From contig CM037591.1 in the NCBI GenBank assembly GCA_021018995.1, positions 7,260,001 to 7,324,000 on the forward strand: a stretch of 64,000 nt of DNA. The letters run 5' to 3'. Below are positions 24,600 through 35,093 of the stretch, piece by piece. The stretch is from Chloranthus sessilifolius (Eukaryota; Streptophyta; Magnoliopsida; Chloranthales; Chloranthaceae). A program made the translations under genes and the position numbers. Under the pieces are notes generated by a model. It ran no database searches and had not been told where the DNA came from. It saw only the letters and a list, made by a program, of their open reading frames with translations. The stretch's first letter is position 1. Each line of letters opens with the position of its first letter.

Positions 24600-25200
24600 T
24601 TGAAAGCTCCAGCACCTTCAGGTCATTCAGCTTGAGCAGTTGCTCGTGAGGATCAAAATAGCAAATAGCCTAAGCAGCTTCAGAACTTCACACTCGAGCA
24701 ATTGCTCGAGTGGTTCAAGGTCTTCAGCAACCTGTCGAGCAACAAAGAAGCTTCAGCAACTCCAAATTCTCCAGCTCGAGCAGTTGCTCGAGTAGATCAC
24801 TGCAACAGCCATCAATCACTCGAGGTGTCTTCAGCTTGAAGGTCTTCAACAACCTGTCGAGCAGCTTTAAGAAAGCAACCTGTCGAGATTCTTTAAAGGC
24901 TTCAACAACCTGTCGAGATGCTTTAGCTCAACTGCTCGGGCAGTTCAAAGACCCAATCTACTCGAGCTCCTTCAGCAACCTGTCGACCTGTTTCAGCCAT
25001 CTTCTCGAGCTACAGTCTTCAACTGCTCGAGATAGCTTCAGACCAGCAGCCTAACCTCTCGAGTTTGCTTCAGAACCTCTCGAGAATCCTTCAAATTTCA
25101 GCTGTGCACCTTCATGCATTTCAACCTCTCGAGCAGTTCAATGCTTTCAGCCCTTCAACCTCTCGAGATACCTTCAAAACCTCTCGAGAACCACTTGAAT
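24600..25200. repeat. Cluster of TCGAG words (CTCGAG, CCTGTCGAG)
   Basis: More than twenty TCGAG-containing words lie here, mostly as TTGCTCGAG, AACCTGTCGAG or AACCTCTCGAG, with CTTCAGCA-type linkers. GAGCAGTTGCTCGAG forms a local palindrome near 24775 and similar ones stand near 24620 and 24700. The zone lies upstream of the TATA-like sequence at 25510, so it could be enhancer-like LTR DNA. Confidence 0.7.
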
Positions 25201-25850
25201 CTTCAATTCTGAAGCTCCAGCTCGGGTTCCATTTGTCTTCAGCTGTTATCAGTGGCATTTGGGGGGCAGCTTTGGAATTTTATCATGCACATGGGACACC
25301 TATCCACATGTGAACAGCTTCTTAACCGAATGAAACAATTTCTGGGCTGTCATCAAGTCACATGGGGCACCTGCCCATGTGCGAACTATTTTCTAACTAA
25401 ATTGGAGCATCCCTTGGCTGTGATGAAGCCACTTCAACTAAGCATAACGAATTAGATTCTCTCTTCTCTGATTGGCCAAAATACAAAGCACATGGATTGA
25501 TACATATGTATAAATACCAGCCTTTGGGTTATGATTCATTAGCAAGGAAGCAAGGAATAACCTCACTATCCTTAGCTCATTTTAGATCTAGTTTTAGGTT
25601 TTCTTTTTCCCCTTTTCCCTCTATTTTCTCTCCCTAATCCAGCCTGTTGGATTAGCGTTTGGTAGCAGCTGAGATTATTTTTTATCTGTAAATGTATGTT
25701 GTAATAACATTGTGAGGAATTCGGATTGTTGCAGAGACTGCTGCCTCGAGGGCAATCATTGTAAGTTTTGTTAATCAATGATAAGTTGTTTTGAATGTTC
25801 ATTTAGATCTGTAAATTTTCTATTCAAATTGCTATAGATGTTTATAGATC

Positions 25851-26470
25851 TGATGCACCTATGGATGCCTATGCTTGTAGCTTTGCATCCATAGTGGCAG
25901 CAGCAGTTTTCATGTTCTGTTTCTAACCTTTTGGCTGGCACACATCTCTGGGATATGTTGTGACCATTTGAGTGGACAGAATATAACCTTAGTATTGGGC
26001 CAGATCTGAGGGGTAGGATGGATTTTTTCTCCTTACACTTGAGCTTGTAGCCAAGTAAAGGATTTCTGCCAAATTTGATTCCTACTCTGTTTTACAGCCC
26101 TCTTTTCAGTGATTAGATCTAGAGTCTTGCAGAGATTGCAAACTTAAGAGCTAGGTCATTGCAAGCCTCTTTGAAGCAATAACGAACTGATTTTATTGCC
26201 CAATTCAATCTGTAATTTCTTGTGATTTTTACTAGATTTTTATAGATATGATGCTCCTATAGATGCCTGAGCTTGTAGCCTTGCATCCATAGTGCCTGCA
26301 ATGATTTTCTTGTTTCAGCTCTAGCCCTTTGATTGGATGTGATCCCTGGGATAATTTGTGTCCATTTAAGTGGACAAATTATATCCCTAAGACCAAATCA
26401 AACCTCTGAGTTAGGATTGGATTTTTCTACCTTGCACTTGTGCTGGTAGCCAAGTGAAGGGCAGTTGCAG
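25851..26470. repeat. Internal direct duplication, about 220-bp unit, 398-bp spacing
   Basis: The segment from TGATGCACCTATGGATGCC to GTAGCCAAGTAAAGG (25851 to about 26062) recurs diverged as TGATGCTCCTATAGATGCC to GTAGCCAAGTGAAGG (26249 to about 26461). Shared internal marks are CTTGTAGC, GCATCCATAGTG and CATTTRAGTGGACA. Confidence 0.8.
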
Positions 26471-26882
26471 ATCCACAGATCTTAATCTGATTTACAGTGA
26501 AGAGTAACCCACGGCTGCCAACTTCTCCCCATTTTGCATTTTATTTTATCAAACCATCATCATTCTCCCCATTTTATTTCTGTTTGTAGCTTAGATCTAA
26601 ATTTTAGTTGTGACACTCGAAAAACACCTCTCTTTCCATGTTTTCATAGAATAGGTTTAGAGATTGCTAGATCTGTAGCAGATCTGGAGATCTACTATTA
26701 TTTTTATATCATCACTCTCTGTGGGACAAACTCTTACTCATTTTTAAAACTTGCTACAACAGCCCTGTATCTTGCAGGCTATTTCTTTGTGCTGAAATCC
26801 ATCTAATTCACCTCTTATTTTCTGATGTATAATTTTAACCATCCATCTTATAATAAAATTATGTCAAGCACAAATAAACCAA

Positions 26883-27450
26883 CACTGTGTATTAAATCAG
26901 CATGAGAAAGTAGTAGCATATGACTCAAGGCAGTTGAAAGACTACGAGAAAAAATTATCCCACACACGACCTAGAGTTAGCGGCAGTTATGTTTGCCTTG
27001 AAAATCTGGAGGCACTATCTATACGGTGAAACCTTTGAAATCTTCACTGACCACAAGAGCCTCAAGTATTTGTTTACCCAGAAAGATTTGAACTTGTGGC
27101 AAAGGTGATGGATGAAATTCCTAAAAGATTATGACTGCTCTATTCAATACCATCCGGGAAAAGCAAACGTGGTCGCTGATGCTCTTAGCCGTAAGTCATC
27201 CGCTCTCTTGTCACACCTTGTTCCAAGGATTCAAAAATGGCATTTACTTGAGAACTTGGCGCAAATTGATGCAACCTTCGATGTCAAGGAATCTGGAGCA
27301 TTGATATCTAATCTTAAGATACGATCCACACTCTTCAAAAGGATCAGAGAACTCCATATGAATGATGTAGGACTCATGAATATCCGACAAAGTGTGCTCA
27401 GTGGGAACCAACCAGACTTTTCCATCAAAGATGACGGGTCTTTAGTAGGG
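26883..27450 (+). mobile_element. RT-RNase H fragment of the outer gypsy element
   Basis: Motifs typical of the gypsy RT-RNase H region are visible: [45 protein letters not shown], and near 27150 the sequence [14 protein letters not shown]. It has the same strand as the gag piece at 21752. The part of pol between gag and here is absent. Broken. Confidence 0.85.
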
Positions 27451-27571
27451 TCAGATGTTGATTCCAATTGGCACACTACCCCAAAAGTGAATGTGATCAT
27501 AGTGTACCATCAAGCGTAGTTCACGATTACTTTTTGGGATGTGTGCCACATGGAATCAACATTTGGCCGTC
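27451..27571. repeat. Inverted repeat, about 50-bp arms
   Basis: 27453-27500 (GATGTTGATTCCAATTGGCA...) is repeated in reverse complement at 27521-27571 (...GTGCCACATGGAATCAACAT), with a loop of about 20 bases. It ends the RT-RNase H homology and looks like a small foldback element. A related phrase, CACTTTTTGGGATGGGTATC, occurs near 54437. Confidence 0.7.
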
Positions 27572-27736
27572 CAATAATAGTCCCATGATCTCGAAATCTA
27601 TATTTTTGAAGATTGAGATGGAAAACGATCTGATTTAAAGCAGTCAAAAGTGGATGTAAACCATCCGATTGATGATATTTAATCTCAGGACCAGGGGTGT
27701 ATACTCCCCAAAGGCTTCCTATAAATGCAAAAAGTA

Positions 27737-27965
27737 GGGCTGTCAACGGGCCAGGTTTCAGCCCGAGCCCAGCCCGGATAGACCGGGTTCGGGCCCAAGA
27801 TTTTAACTAATTTAATAAATGGGTCGGGACGAGCTAAGCCCGAATAAGAAACGGGTTCGGGTTGCAAAGTAGGAAATAAACGGGCCTAAGTAGGCCTCAA
27901 AATTTTGAGGCTAGTAACCCCGGCCCGAACCATGCCTGGCCCGGCCTTATAGAATGACGCCCTTT
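27737..27965. mobile_element. Short hAT-like MITE or family remnant rich in GGGCC words
   Basis: It starts TAGGGCTGTCAACGGGCC, close to widespread plant hAT-type MITE ends. It contains CGGGTTCGGGCC blocks and ends near CGGCCTTATAGAATGACGCCC, a weak inverted match of the start. No ORF was recognised. Confidence 0.45.
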
Positions 27966-28048
27966 ACCCTCACTTTATTACTGTTCAGGTACTTCAACCA
28001 ATTAATAAGGGGCTAAATAAGTAATTTTACCCCCTTATTATATTACTT

Positions 28049-28240
28049 TATTAGGCCTCGTTCGAGAGCCTTTTTTGCCCAGAATCTGCCCAGAGTCTGA
28101 GAGGTTTTTGCAAAATCTGAGTAAAGCCCACGTTCGAGAGTTTTCGTTGGGAAGTGGGAATCGGAGCTTTTTCCAAGTGACAACGACGTTTGAACGTCCA
28201 AGCAAACCTCTCGGATTAGCTCAGATTCTGAGCTCATATT
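28049..28240. repeat. Left TIR-like end, TTA-GGCCTCGTTC
   Basis: After TTA the sequence reads GGCCTCGTTCGAGAGCC, then TTTTTTGCCCAGAA. A reverse-complement end (GAACGAGGCC-TTA with CTGGGAAAAA) stands at 39001-39043. TTA duplications and G-rich TIRs fit PIF/Harbinger-type elements. Subterminal CAGAATC/CAGATTC words occur in both. Whether the two ends belong to one element is open. Confidence 0.4.
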
Positions 28241-28431
28241 TCAGCCGGTGAAGTATACTTGTCCCAATCTATGCAACCGATCCAAACTCACCGTCAATGG
28301 TCATGAGGTATGTGTCTTCCCGAAACAGCTACATAGTAGCTTCTTTGAAGCTAAAGCATAGTCTTCCCCAACCATCTAAGTCCCAACACAGATCCTCTAA
28401 TAAGCAGGAGATCAAAAGAGAAGCCAAGAAG

Positions 28432-28527
28432 ATGGGTACGTTGGGTAAAGCGATCTGGATCTGGCCGGATTCGGATTCGATCGTCTCGGCTGCCATCTCC
28501 AAGGGAACTATTACTTTCAAGAGCAAT
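28432..28527 (+). pseudogene. Orphan first-exon-like ORF
   Basis: An ATG at 28432 opens MGTLGKAIWIWPDSDSIV and runs 32 codons to AGCAAT|GTATGCC, which could be a splice donor. The same frame is open upstream to 28297. I do not recognise the family. No following exon in frame could be identified, so this may be the first exon of a broken gene. Confidence 0.3.
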
Positions 28528-28529
28528 GT

Positions 28530-31500
28530 ATGCCTCCTTATTCCCCTCCTATTTCTAACCCTAACTTCTTCTCTATTCAATTTAATATCTTCTAACAATT
28601 TCGATTAAGCTTTACTCATTTATTTGTTTAAATTTTTTGTTGTTTAATTTCTAATTTTAGGATTCCCATCAAGTTTTTTCGGCATTTCGATCCCTTTATG
28701 GGGAAACCCAATTGAATTCCTCTAAATAATTTTTTTTGGATAGAAATTATTCAGTAATCGTTATGAAAGATCATGTTTATGGTATGAATCTGCTTTCTGG
28801 GGTTAGTGGAGTCTCGGGTAATTTGATGCACAACACGGACTTCAGTTAGAGCCATTTTAGTGTATTTGCTGGTAGGTTTTATGTGCTTTTAGCATATTAT
28901 AGGATACATGTGTTAGGATTGGAGTTCTTAATGTGGGAGCAGAAATTATGCAAGTAGGAATGTGGGACAGAAGACAGGTGGAGATGGAATATCGTAGAGA
29001 TTGTTTAATTAATTGATTAGATAAATTATAAAATGATATGCATTTGGTTGGTTAATCTCATTATTACAATCTTATTCGACTTAAAAGTAAAAATTTCACA
29101 ATAAGATTTGCCTCTTTTTTTTCATCCAAGTAGGAAGTCTCACTTAATTAAATTGAGTCTTGTAACGACCTCGAGCTGGATGCCTGAGACACTTTGGCTT
29201 CTAAGTGAGCATGTGCACCAATTGCATTGAATGAGAGGTTTCCAAAAATACTCAATGGGTGAGCATAAAACAATCTCCTCCTAAGGACTGTGGGGGATAG
29301 CCAGCTAGGGACGAGTTTGAAAATTTCTAGAAGTAGGTTCACGAACTCAACATCTACTCATTCACAAGGTTCTCAAAAATAATCAACCAGTCTATAATAG
29401 GAAGATTTTGGAATGAATTGGACGAGATGCATTCAAGAGAAACTTACCCAATATCATAATCTTGCTCCATTTGATTCTGAAACTCTTCAGCCTGTCAACA
29501 ACAATGGCAGAAGAAAAAAATTAGATACTAAGAACCCTGATAATAATTTTCTGGGATCTTGGTTTCATGAAATAGTGAGTGGGGGAGGGAGCCGAGAAAT
29601 GGCAATTTTCAAGAAATGAGGGAGCAGGAGGCCTTTTAAGTAATCTCTCCCTTGGTGTGAGAGCTAAGTCCAGAGAGTTGAAGTTGCTCAACTCTCTTCA
29701 CATCACAGGAGGTGGTACACACCTCCTAAGCCAAAAGAAGCAGCAGAAAAAACCAGGTATGTGTATTTACTTTTTCTGTTAGCATAATTATGGTTCTGAG
29801 ACTAACGGGAAGTCATCTCACATCACAGGGTGAAGAATGAGCAGGTAAATATTGACACTAGATGGGTATGCCTCTAGGCCAACATAATACAAGGGTGTTG
29901 GGTGTGTGTGTCAGGCAGGCTGGCATAATACATCAACTATAGTTGACCTAGGTGTATGGTGTCGTGGGGTTACATGAAGTTTTGTGTACAGAAAGATTTT
30001 TAAGAAACTGTAGACACATCCCCAAGAAAGTGCGTGGTAATTCTTAGTGATGTAGTGCAGGAAAGGGAAGCACTTTGGAGCTATATAGAAGGCTGAAACA
30101 GGGTTCAAACAAGGCCCAAAACAGCCCAGAAATACAGGCTTAAGGTGGCTGGATCTGAGGCTTAAACTGGGCTGAAACAGGGGAGATTTATTGGGCTTTA
30201 AAACAGGCCCACGTGATCAATTTAAAGTGTTTTCTTCTTTTTTTTGGTAGGTAGTTGGGCTCGAACCAGTGACCTTGAGGTTGCAATGTTGTCAGCCTTA
30301 AATTGTGCTACAATTCCATGCCCATGATCACTTTAAAGTGATCCATGAGCCTCTAATATATGAGAATTTTTTCCCGAAAAGGAGTTAGAGAGACCTTTGT
30401 TTTTCTGTGTTCACCTCAAGACTTTTGAGTCTTCTGTCATGCTTTTCAGTCTCTTGAGACTCGTTGTGGTTGCTATTATCATAATCTTTTCAGACTACCA
30501 TACTGCTGATATTCTAAGGTTCAAGCTGAGATTATTTTTATGAAATTGGGATTTAGAGAATTGGGGGAACAGCAAATTGTTGAATTTCAAGTGCTTCTCC
30601 TCGTGATTTTTCAGTCTAAAATATTCTATCTTTGACAAGAAAAGAGACAAAAAGACAGCAGTTTATAGTCCATGTCGTCCCAAAACTCGATAAGGTCATA
30701 ATGAACAAAAAGAGAACTTAAAACTACTTCCCTGATGCCATTTTAACCAGCATTTACTACAAAAAACAGCATATTAGAACTGTTGAAATGCATTCATGGC
30801 CTAGGTCCTGAAGCCATCAATGGAATCACAGTGATTCTCTAGTCTCAGGTCTATTCAATTTTTAAGGGCCACCCGGAATTTTGAACTATATTAGCACTCT
30901 TCTAGGATCTATTTCTCATCCACACCAAGGTGGTCATGGTCTTAATGTGCCAAAGAACCCTTCTGCTATATTAGGCAAACGAGCCAATCTTCCATGCTAG
31001 CTAATAATATGCTCATCAAGTAAGAGCTACAAGTAAAGGATTCGATGAGTAAAGGTATTGACCTAGCCCAACCTCACCCACAGTTATAGCTATACCTAGT
31101 GTGGATGCAGCTATTTTTACATGGACGGTGTGTATAATATTATCATATGATCTTAGTATTTGGGACCTTATACTGAAACAATAATAGCCATTAGATTCCT
31201 AAAATATATACCATCATAAATGCTAATGACTATATTCTAGTCGACTCTTCTTCCCAATTGTATGGTATAGTTGGTTAGTATTGGGTTTTTTATTATCAAT
31301 TTTTATTGGTTAATGGAATAATACCCAAAACAGAGAAAGATTGGCAATGCTCAAAGGGCTTTATGCCTTGTCCTGACTGCCTACATAGTTTGGCCTCGTT
31401 CAGCCTCCGAGGTTTTTTGATGGTTGGAGTAGTTAGGTTTGTTCTTGCTGTTAATTATCAATAATTGAACAATATAGTAGCACATCTCTCCTAGTCTATA

Positions 31501-32040
31501 ACAGAAATTCCTGATGTATATGTTGATTGTTGCAACTCAAATAGAGTTGTATTCAAACCAAATAGAACAACATACATTAACCGGTTTTAACAAGATATAA
31601 ATTAGTTGGGGTCTTTACGTTTGGTTGCAGGTGTTTTGTTTTTTTTGAGACTCAACCCTAATTCAAATCAGACTAGCTGCCAATCTTTTTTCGAAAGTTG
31701 ATATATAACAACTTTGCTTTTGTTATTATAATCTGATGGCTTGGTGGATATCTACAGCAGTGCTTCAACCATTAATGATAACGTCATTCTAATTTACATA
31801 TAGGATTGTTAACTTTAATTGTGAATGGTGGGAGGTAGAGGTGTTATCGAGTCGGGTATGGTCGGTTTTCAAGCTAAGCCAAAACCTCTCATGTATGTAT
31901 ACAAACAGACACACTCATGTAAAGGATTTGTTATCTATCAGTTCACACCATTGATTATATATCTTAATTTTCTTGTCTCTTTTCCTTCATTTACCAATTA
32001 CACTACATCCAACTGACTACTAATTGTCATCTTTTTTTAC
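28530..32040. other. Intergenic DNA without recognised gene
   Basis: AT-rich sequence with short ORFs under 70 codons. At 29159 a TGTAACGACC phrase resembles LTR starts but has no partner. At 30110-30210 several GGGCTGAAACAGG-like words repeat loosely. No conserved protein motif was seen. Confidence 0.6.
30240..30330. repeat. Short dispersed repeat related to 42255-42350
   Basis: GTTGGGCTCGAACCAGTGACCTTGAGGTTGCAATGTTGTCAGCC ends in GTGCTACA...ATGCCC. The similar run at about 42275-42350 reads GCTGGGCTCCAACTTGCG, then GAAGTTGCAATATTGTCAACC and GGGCTACAGACACAAGCCC. A GGCTCGAACC core resembles a pol III B box, so it may be a SINE fragment. Confidence 0.4.
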
Positions 32041-32044
32041 ACAG

Positions 32045-32488
32045 TGTTATGTTTGGACCAGATATCTGTGGTTATGCTATCAGGAAAGTCCATGCGATAA
32101 CCCCGTGATGGAAAAAACCACTTGATCAAGAAAGATGGTCTTTGCCAAACAGACCAGCTAACCCATGTTTACACTTTGATCATCCGTCCTGATGCTACGT
32201 ACAACATTGTGATTGACAACGAGGCAAAACAAAATGGAAGCTTATACGAAGACTAGGACTTGCTCCATCCGAGGAAAATTAAGGATCCCAGTGCCAAGAA
32301 GGTTATATTTCTGCTCAAATGAGCTTCCTGGACTTCATGCAAATAGTAATATGTATGCTCTTATTAATAATTAAGGCTAGTACCTATAAAAAGAAAAATA
32401 ATAATTAAGGCTAGTGTTCCATTTCGTGCAGCCAAAAGATTGGGATGATGTGGAATTCATTATAGACCCAGAGGATAAGAAACCCGAG
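32045..32488 (+). pseudogene. Calreticulin pseudogene fragment, two exons
   Basis: The first piece (32045-32301) follows an AG acceptor and encodes MFGPDICGYAIRKVHA, then TDQLTHVYTLIIRPDATYN and KIKDPSAKK. These match the middle of the calreticulin N-domain and the start of its P-domain. The second piece (32432-32488, between CAG and GTAAAT) encodes PKDWDDVEFIIDPEDKKPE, a P-domain repeat. Frames shift within the TYNGKN region, a stop replaces Trp in the DWDLL motif, and no other calreticulin exons are near. Retained introns show a DNA-level copy, not a retrocopy. Calreticulin itself is an ER calcium-binding lectin chaperone. Confidence 0.85.
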
Positions 32489-32489
32489 G

Positions 32490-34000
32490 TAAATTGTCAA
32501 TTTTTACTGGCTTTCATAGATTGAAACTTTGTAGATATTCACTGTGGATGTGTAGTACTGAAGAATGATATATGGATTCAGCTGTACTATATTTGGTGTC
32601 CAACATGTGTGTGAAGCCAAATATAGATCGAAACTTTTTTTTTTCTCTGTTTAATGTTGCGAAGTTTTGTTATGTTTTTCTCTTTTATCATCTCAGACAA
32701 ATATGGAATTGTATTCTCTTTGCCATTAAAATACAGTGGTCAGTTGATTATATTCCTGTGTATTTACCTGTAATTTTATTGAAAAACCAAGGTGTTGAGC
32801 AAAATAATCAGTAAATCCATGTCCTTCATGACTACAAGGTTGGTTACCTCAAATGCCAATGAATCAAAATATAAAGATCAATCTCCTAACCTTCGTGTTG
32901 AGGATACAAGGGTCTGCTATAAACCATAACAAAGTGCTTTACTAAATCTCTCTCCACCTTCTTCACTAACCTTTATGCTATCTCAATCGAACCCTAAACC
33001 AAACCTTCACCAAACATCAGCTAATTGCATCTAAAACTCTTTTTGGTGTCAGAGCAGCCCCTGGGAGTGATGCCACTTTTGTGCACTACTGATGTAAGCA
33101 TGAGGTCACCCATTTCATCTTGTATCCAAAGTTTGACACCCGTTTCTGGCATAGCACTATTTTAGAAGATTTATGGTTATTTTCTAAATATTTTTTGTAC
33201 TTCATCTCAGTGATTTTTGTTGATGATAATCAGTTCTTAGAAAAATCTTGGTTTCACAATTTTCGGTGAAATCAGTGGCCCTCCGATCTATGTATCTTGG
33301 TTTCCTGCAAAAGGACTTACCGATTTTTTATGCATAATCATCCTGTAAATACTTATTGTAAAAGGGTTTGGTTTATTTGCACATTATTTTAGTATGCTCC
33401 AGCTATCTTTTGTGACCAGTGTAGGGTATAAGGTATAAACACTTGTCTACCTAATTTTCCTATTAAGTGGATGTTGTTTCCCACATTAATCATGATATCA
33501 GTTTCTTAGTGGAAATCTTTCCCTTTAAAATTTGTTTTTCATCTCTATCTTCTTTATTGGTCATGGAGCTTAAAACCTCTATACTTAGTGCATCTTCGGA
33601 TTCTACACTCACACTTAATATTTGTACATTCCATATACCATTTACATATCTCAATAGCCAGACATGTGGTGGGAGATCTAATTAGCAAAAGTGAACCTAG
33701 GGCCAGGTGCCTTAAAATCCTTGAATAATAAAAAATAAAAATAAATCCCTTGATGGGAAAAAATTCATTATGTCTGCCCCTACTATAAAGGAATTAGTGA
33801 AGAAACTAGAGGTAGTCTTCTTTATTCTGTTTACAACTTCATTATTCATCACTGCATCTTATTTCTTGCACAATATTATTATTACACTAGTAATGCTATA
33901 TGACCCTGCAAGGTTAGAAGCTCTCAACATAGAAATAAGGAATTAGTGAAGAAACCATGTTGTTAACTCTTTTTTATCCATGCCTGATTATCCTGTATCT
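32490..34000. other. Intergenic DNA without recognised gene
   Basis: AT-rich, with T runs near 32635 and A runs near 33725. The ORFs (for example 32572-32814 and 33467-33685) are hydrophobic or serine-rich, short, and match nothing I recognise. Confidence 0.6.
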
Positions 34001-34007
34001 TCTACAG

Positions 34008-34239
34008 TTGAAGATGCAAGCTCAGCAGTATCATCGGCTGCTACAAACTTGCAACAACTAAGTTTCTGTAAGGAGGAGCTTAGTGCACCACCTGCAGAGG
34101 ACAACCCATATGCATCAAAGACCTTGATGATCCAGAATAGTGCTACTTATTCTGGATCATATGCATCAAAGACCTTGTAGAGTAACTTGGATGCCTCAGT
34201 AGCAACTAATGCATCTTCCATTGATCACTTAGGAACCAG
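34008..34239 (+). pseudogene. Pseudo-exon resembling GBF-interacting protein 1-like genes
   Basis: Between a CTACAG acceptor and an ACCAG|GTGTGC donor the frame reads VEDASSAVSSAATNLQQLS, then CKEELSAPPAEDNP, then GSYASKTL, a stop, and SNLDASVATNASSIDHLGTR. The order Ala/Ser-rich, LQQLS, PPAEDNP, S-ASKTL, N-L-D, HL-TR recalls the middle of the DUF1296/GIP1-like family as I remember it. The stop in frame and the absence of neighbouring family exons mark it as broken. The family assignment is from memory. Confidence 0.45.
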
Positions 34240-35088
34240 GTGTGCACTAATCTTATTCACTTCCTTTGTCAACAATCTTAAGCTTTGGGAACTGTTGCAG
34301 CAATCTTAAGTTTCATGTGATCACTTAAATGATCACACCTATTATTAAGTAATTAATTGGGTCTAAGCCAATTCATTTGTGCCCATTGCCAACTTTAAAT
34401 TCGATTAATTTTCAAAATCAGATGCAAAATGCCAGTTTGCCCGAAGCTTATGCATGCTACCTTTGTTTCCATTCCATGCAATCAGCTCCTCAGGTCCGTG
34501 GTTTTCATATCTTGTATTGGGTTGTTTGCCAAGAAACTTCCCCAATTTTTTTATGGATCGTCTTGTAGGCTATGAATTCGTTTGGATACGGTTCTTAAGC
34601 AGTTCAGCAGAGTCAGAAATATCTCACCACCAAGTTGTAGCAGTGGACCTTGCAATGGAGGAGTTTCTTCTGGCAATATTCAGATCGACAAGATTGGTAC
34701 GATAGAAAGAAGGCCTATTTCGTTGGAAAAGAGAAATCTAGTCCTCAATACCCTGTGAAATGACTCATGCTCCATTTAACTATTATGTACATAATCAAAT
34801 TATTTCTAAGTTTATCTATGATGGATATGCTTATTTTTTCTTAAAGAAAAAAGTACAAATCCTTGTTTTTTTGTGACAAATAAAAATAAAAATGAGGGAT
34901 TTCATTATCATCATAGCCTTAGCACATCTATTTGGGGTAGGTAATTCTTTTCATAGGGATTTAGCAGGGGCTTTTTACGGCTGGCTATTAACCTGACACC
35001 AGCACTTCTTTCTCATCCGAGCTTGGGACCAGTAAAAGCGGACTTAAGAATGAGTCATTTTTATCTTCACAGGTTAACGGGTTCTCGA
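34240..35088. other. Intergenic DNA, possible decayed exons
   Basis: Short open pieces at 34377-34568 and 34454-34705 overlap in different frames. They might be further decayed exons of the GIP1-like fragment, but I could not support that. The rest is AT-rich. Confidence 0.4.
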
Positions 35089-35093
35089 TTGTG

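Larger units (their letters stand above)
24248..26882. mobile_element. Probable solo LTR, 2.6 kb
   Basis: The block starts TGTTGG and ends CCAACA, a 6-bp inverted repeat with TG...CA ends. It is flanked by CTGT on both sides (24244-24247 and 26883-26886). Gypsy RT sequence appears to resume directly after it. It has no coding content. A TATA-like TATAAATACC lies at about 25510. Short CTCGAG-rich zones and an internal 398-bp-spaced duplication lie inside. No internal domain was seen, so it is a solo LTR or an LTR-only remnant. Confidence 0.5.

Noticed and set aside
29159-29360. TGTAACGACCTCGAGC as an LTR start
   Set aside because: No matching end, partner or flanking duplication was found.
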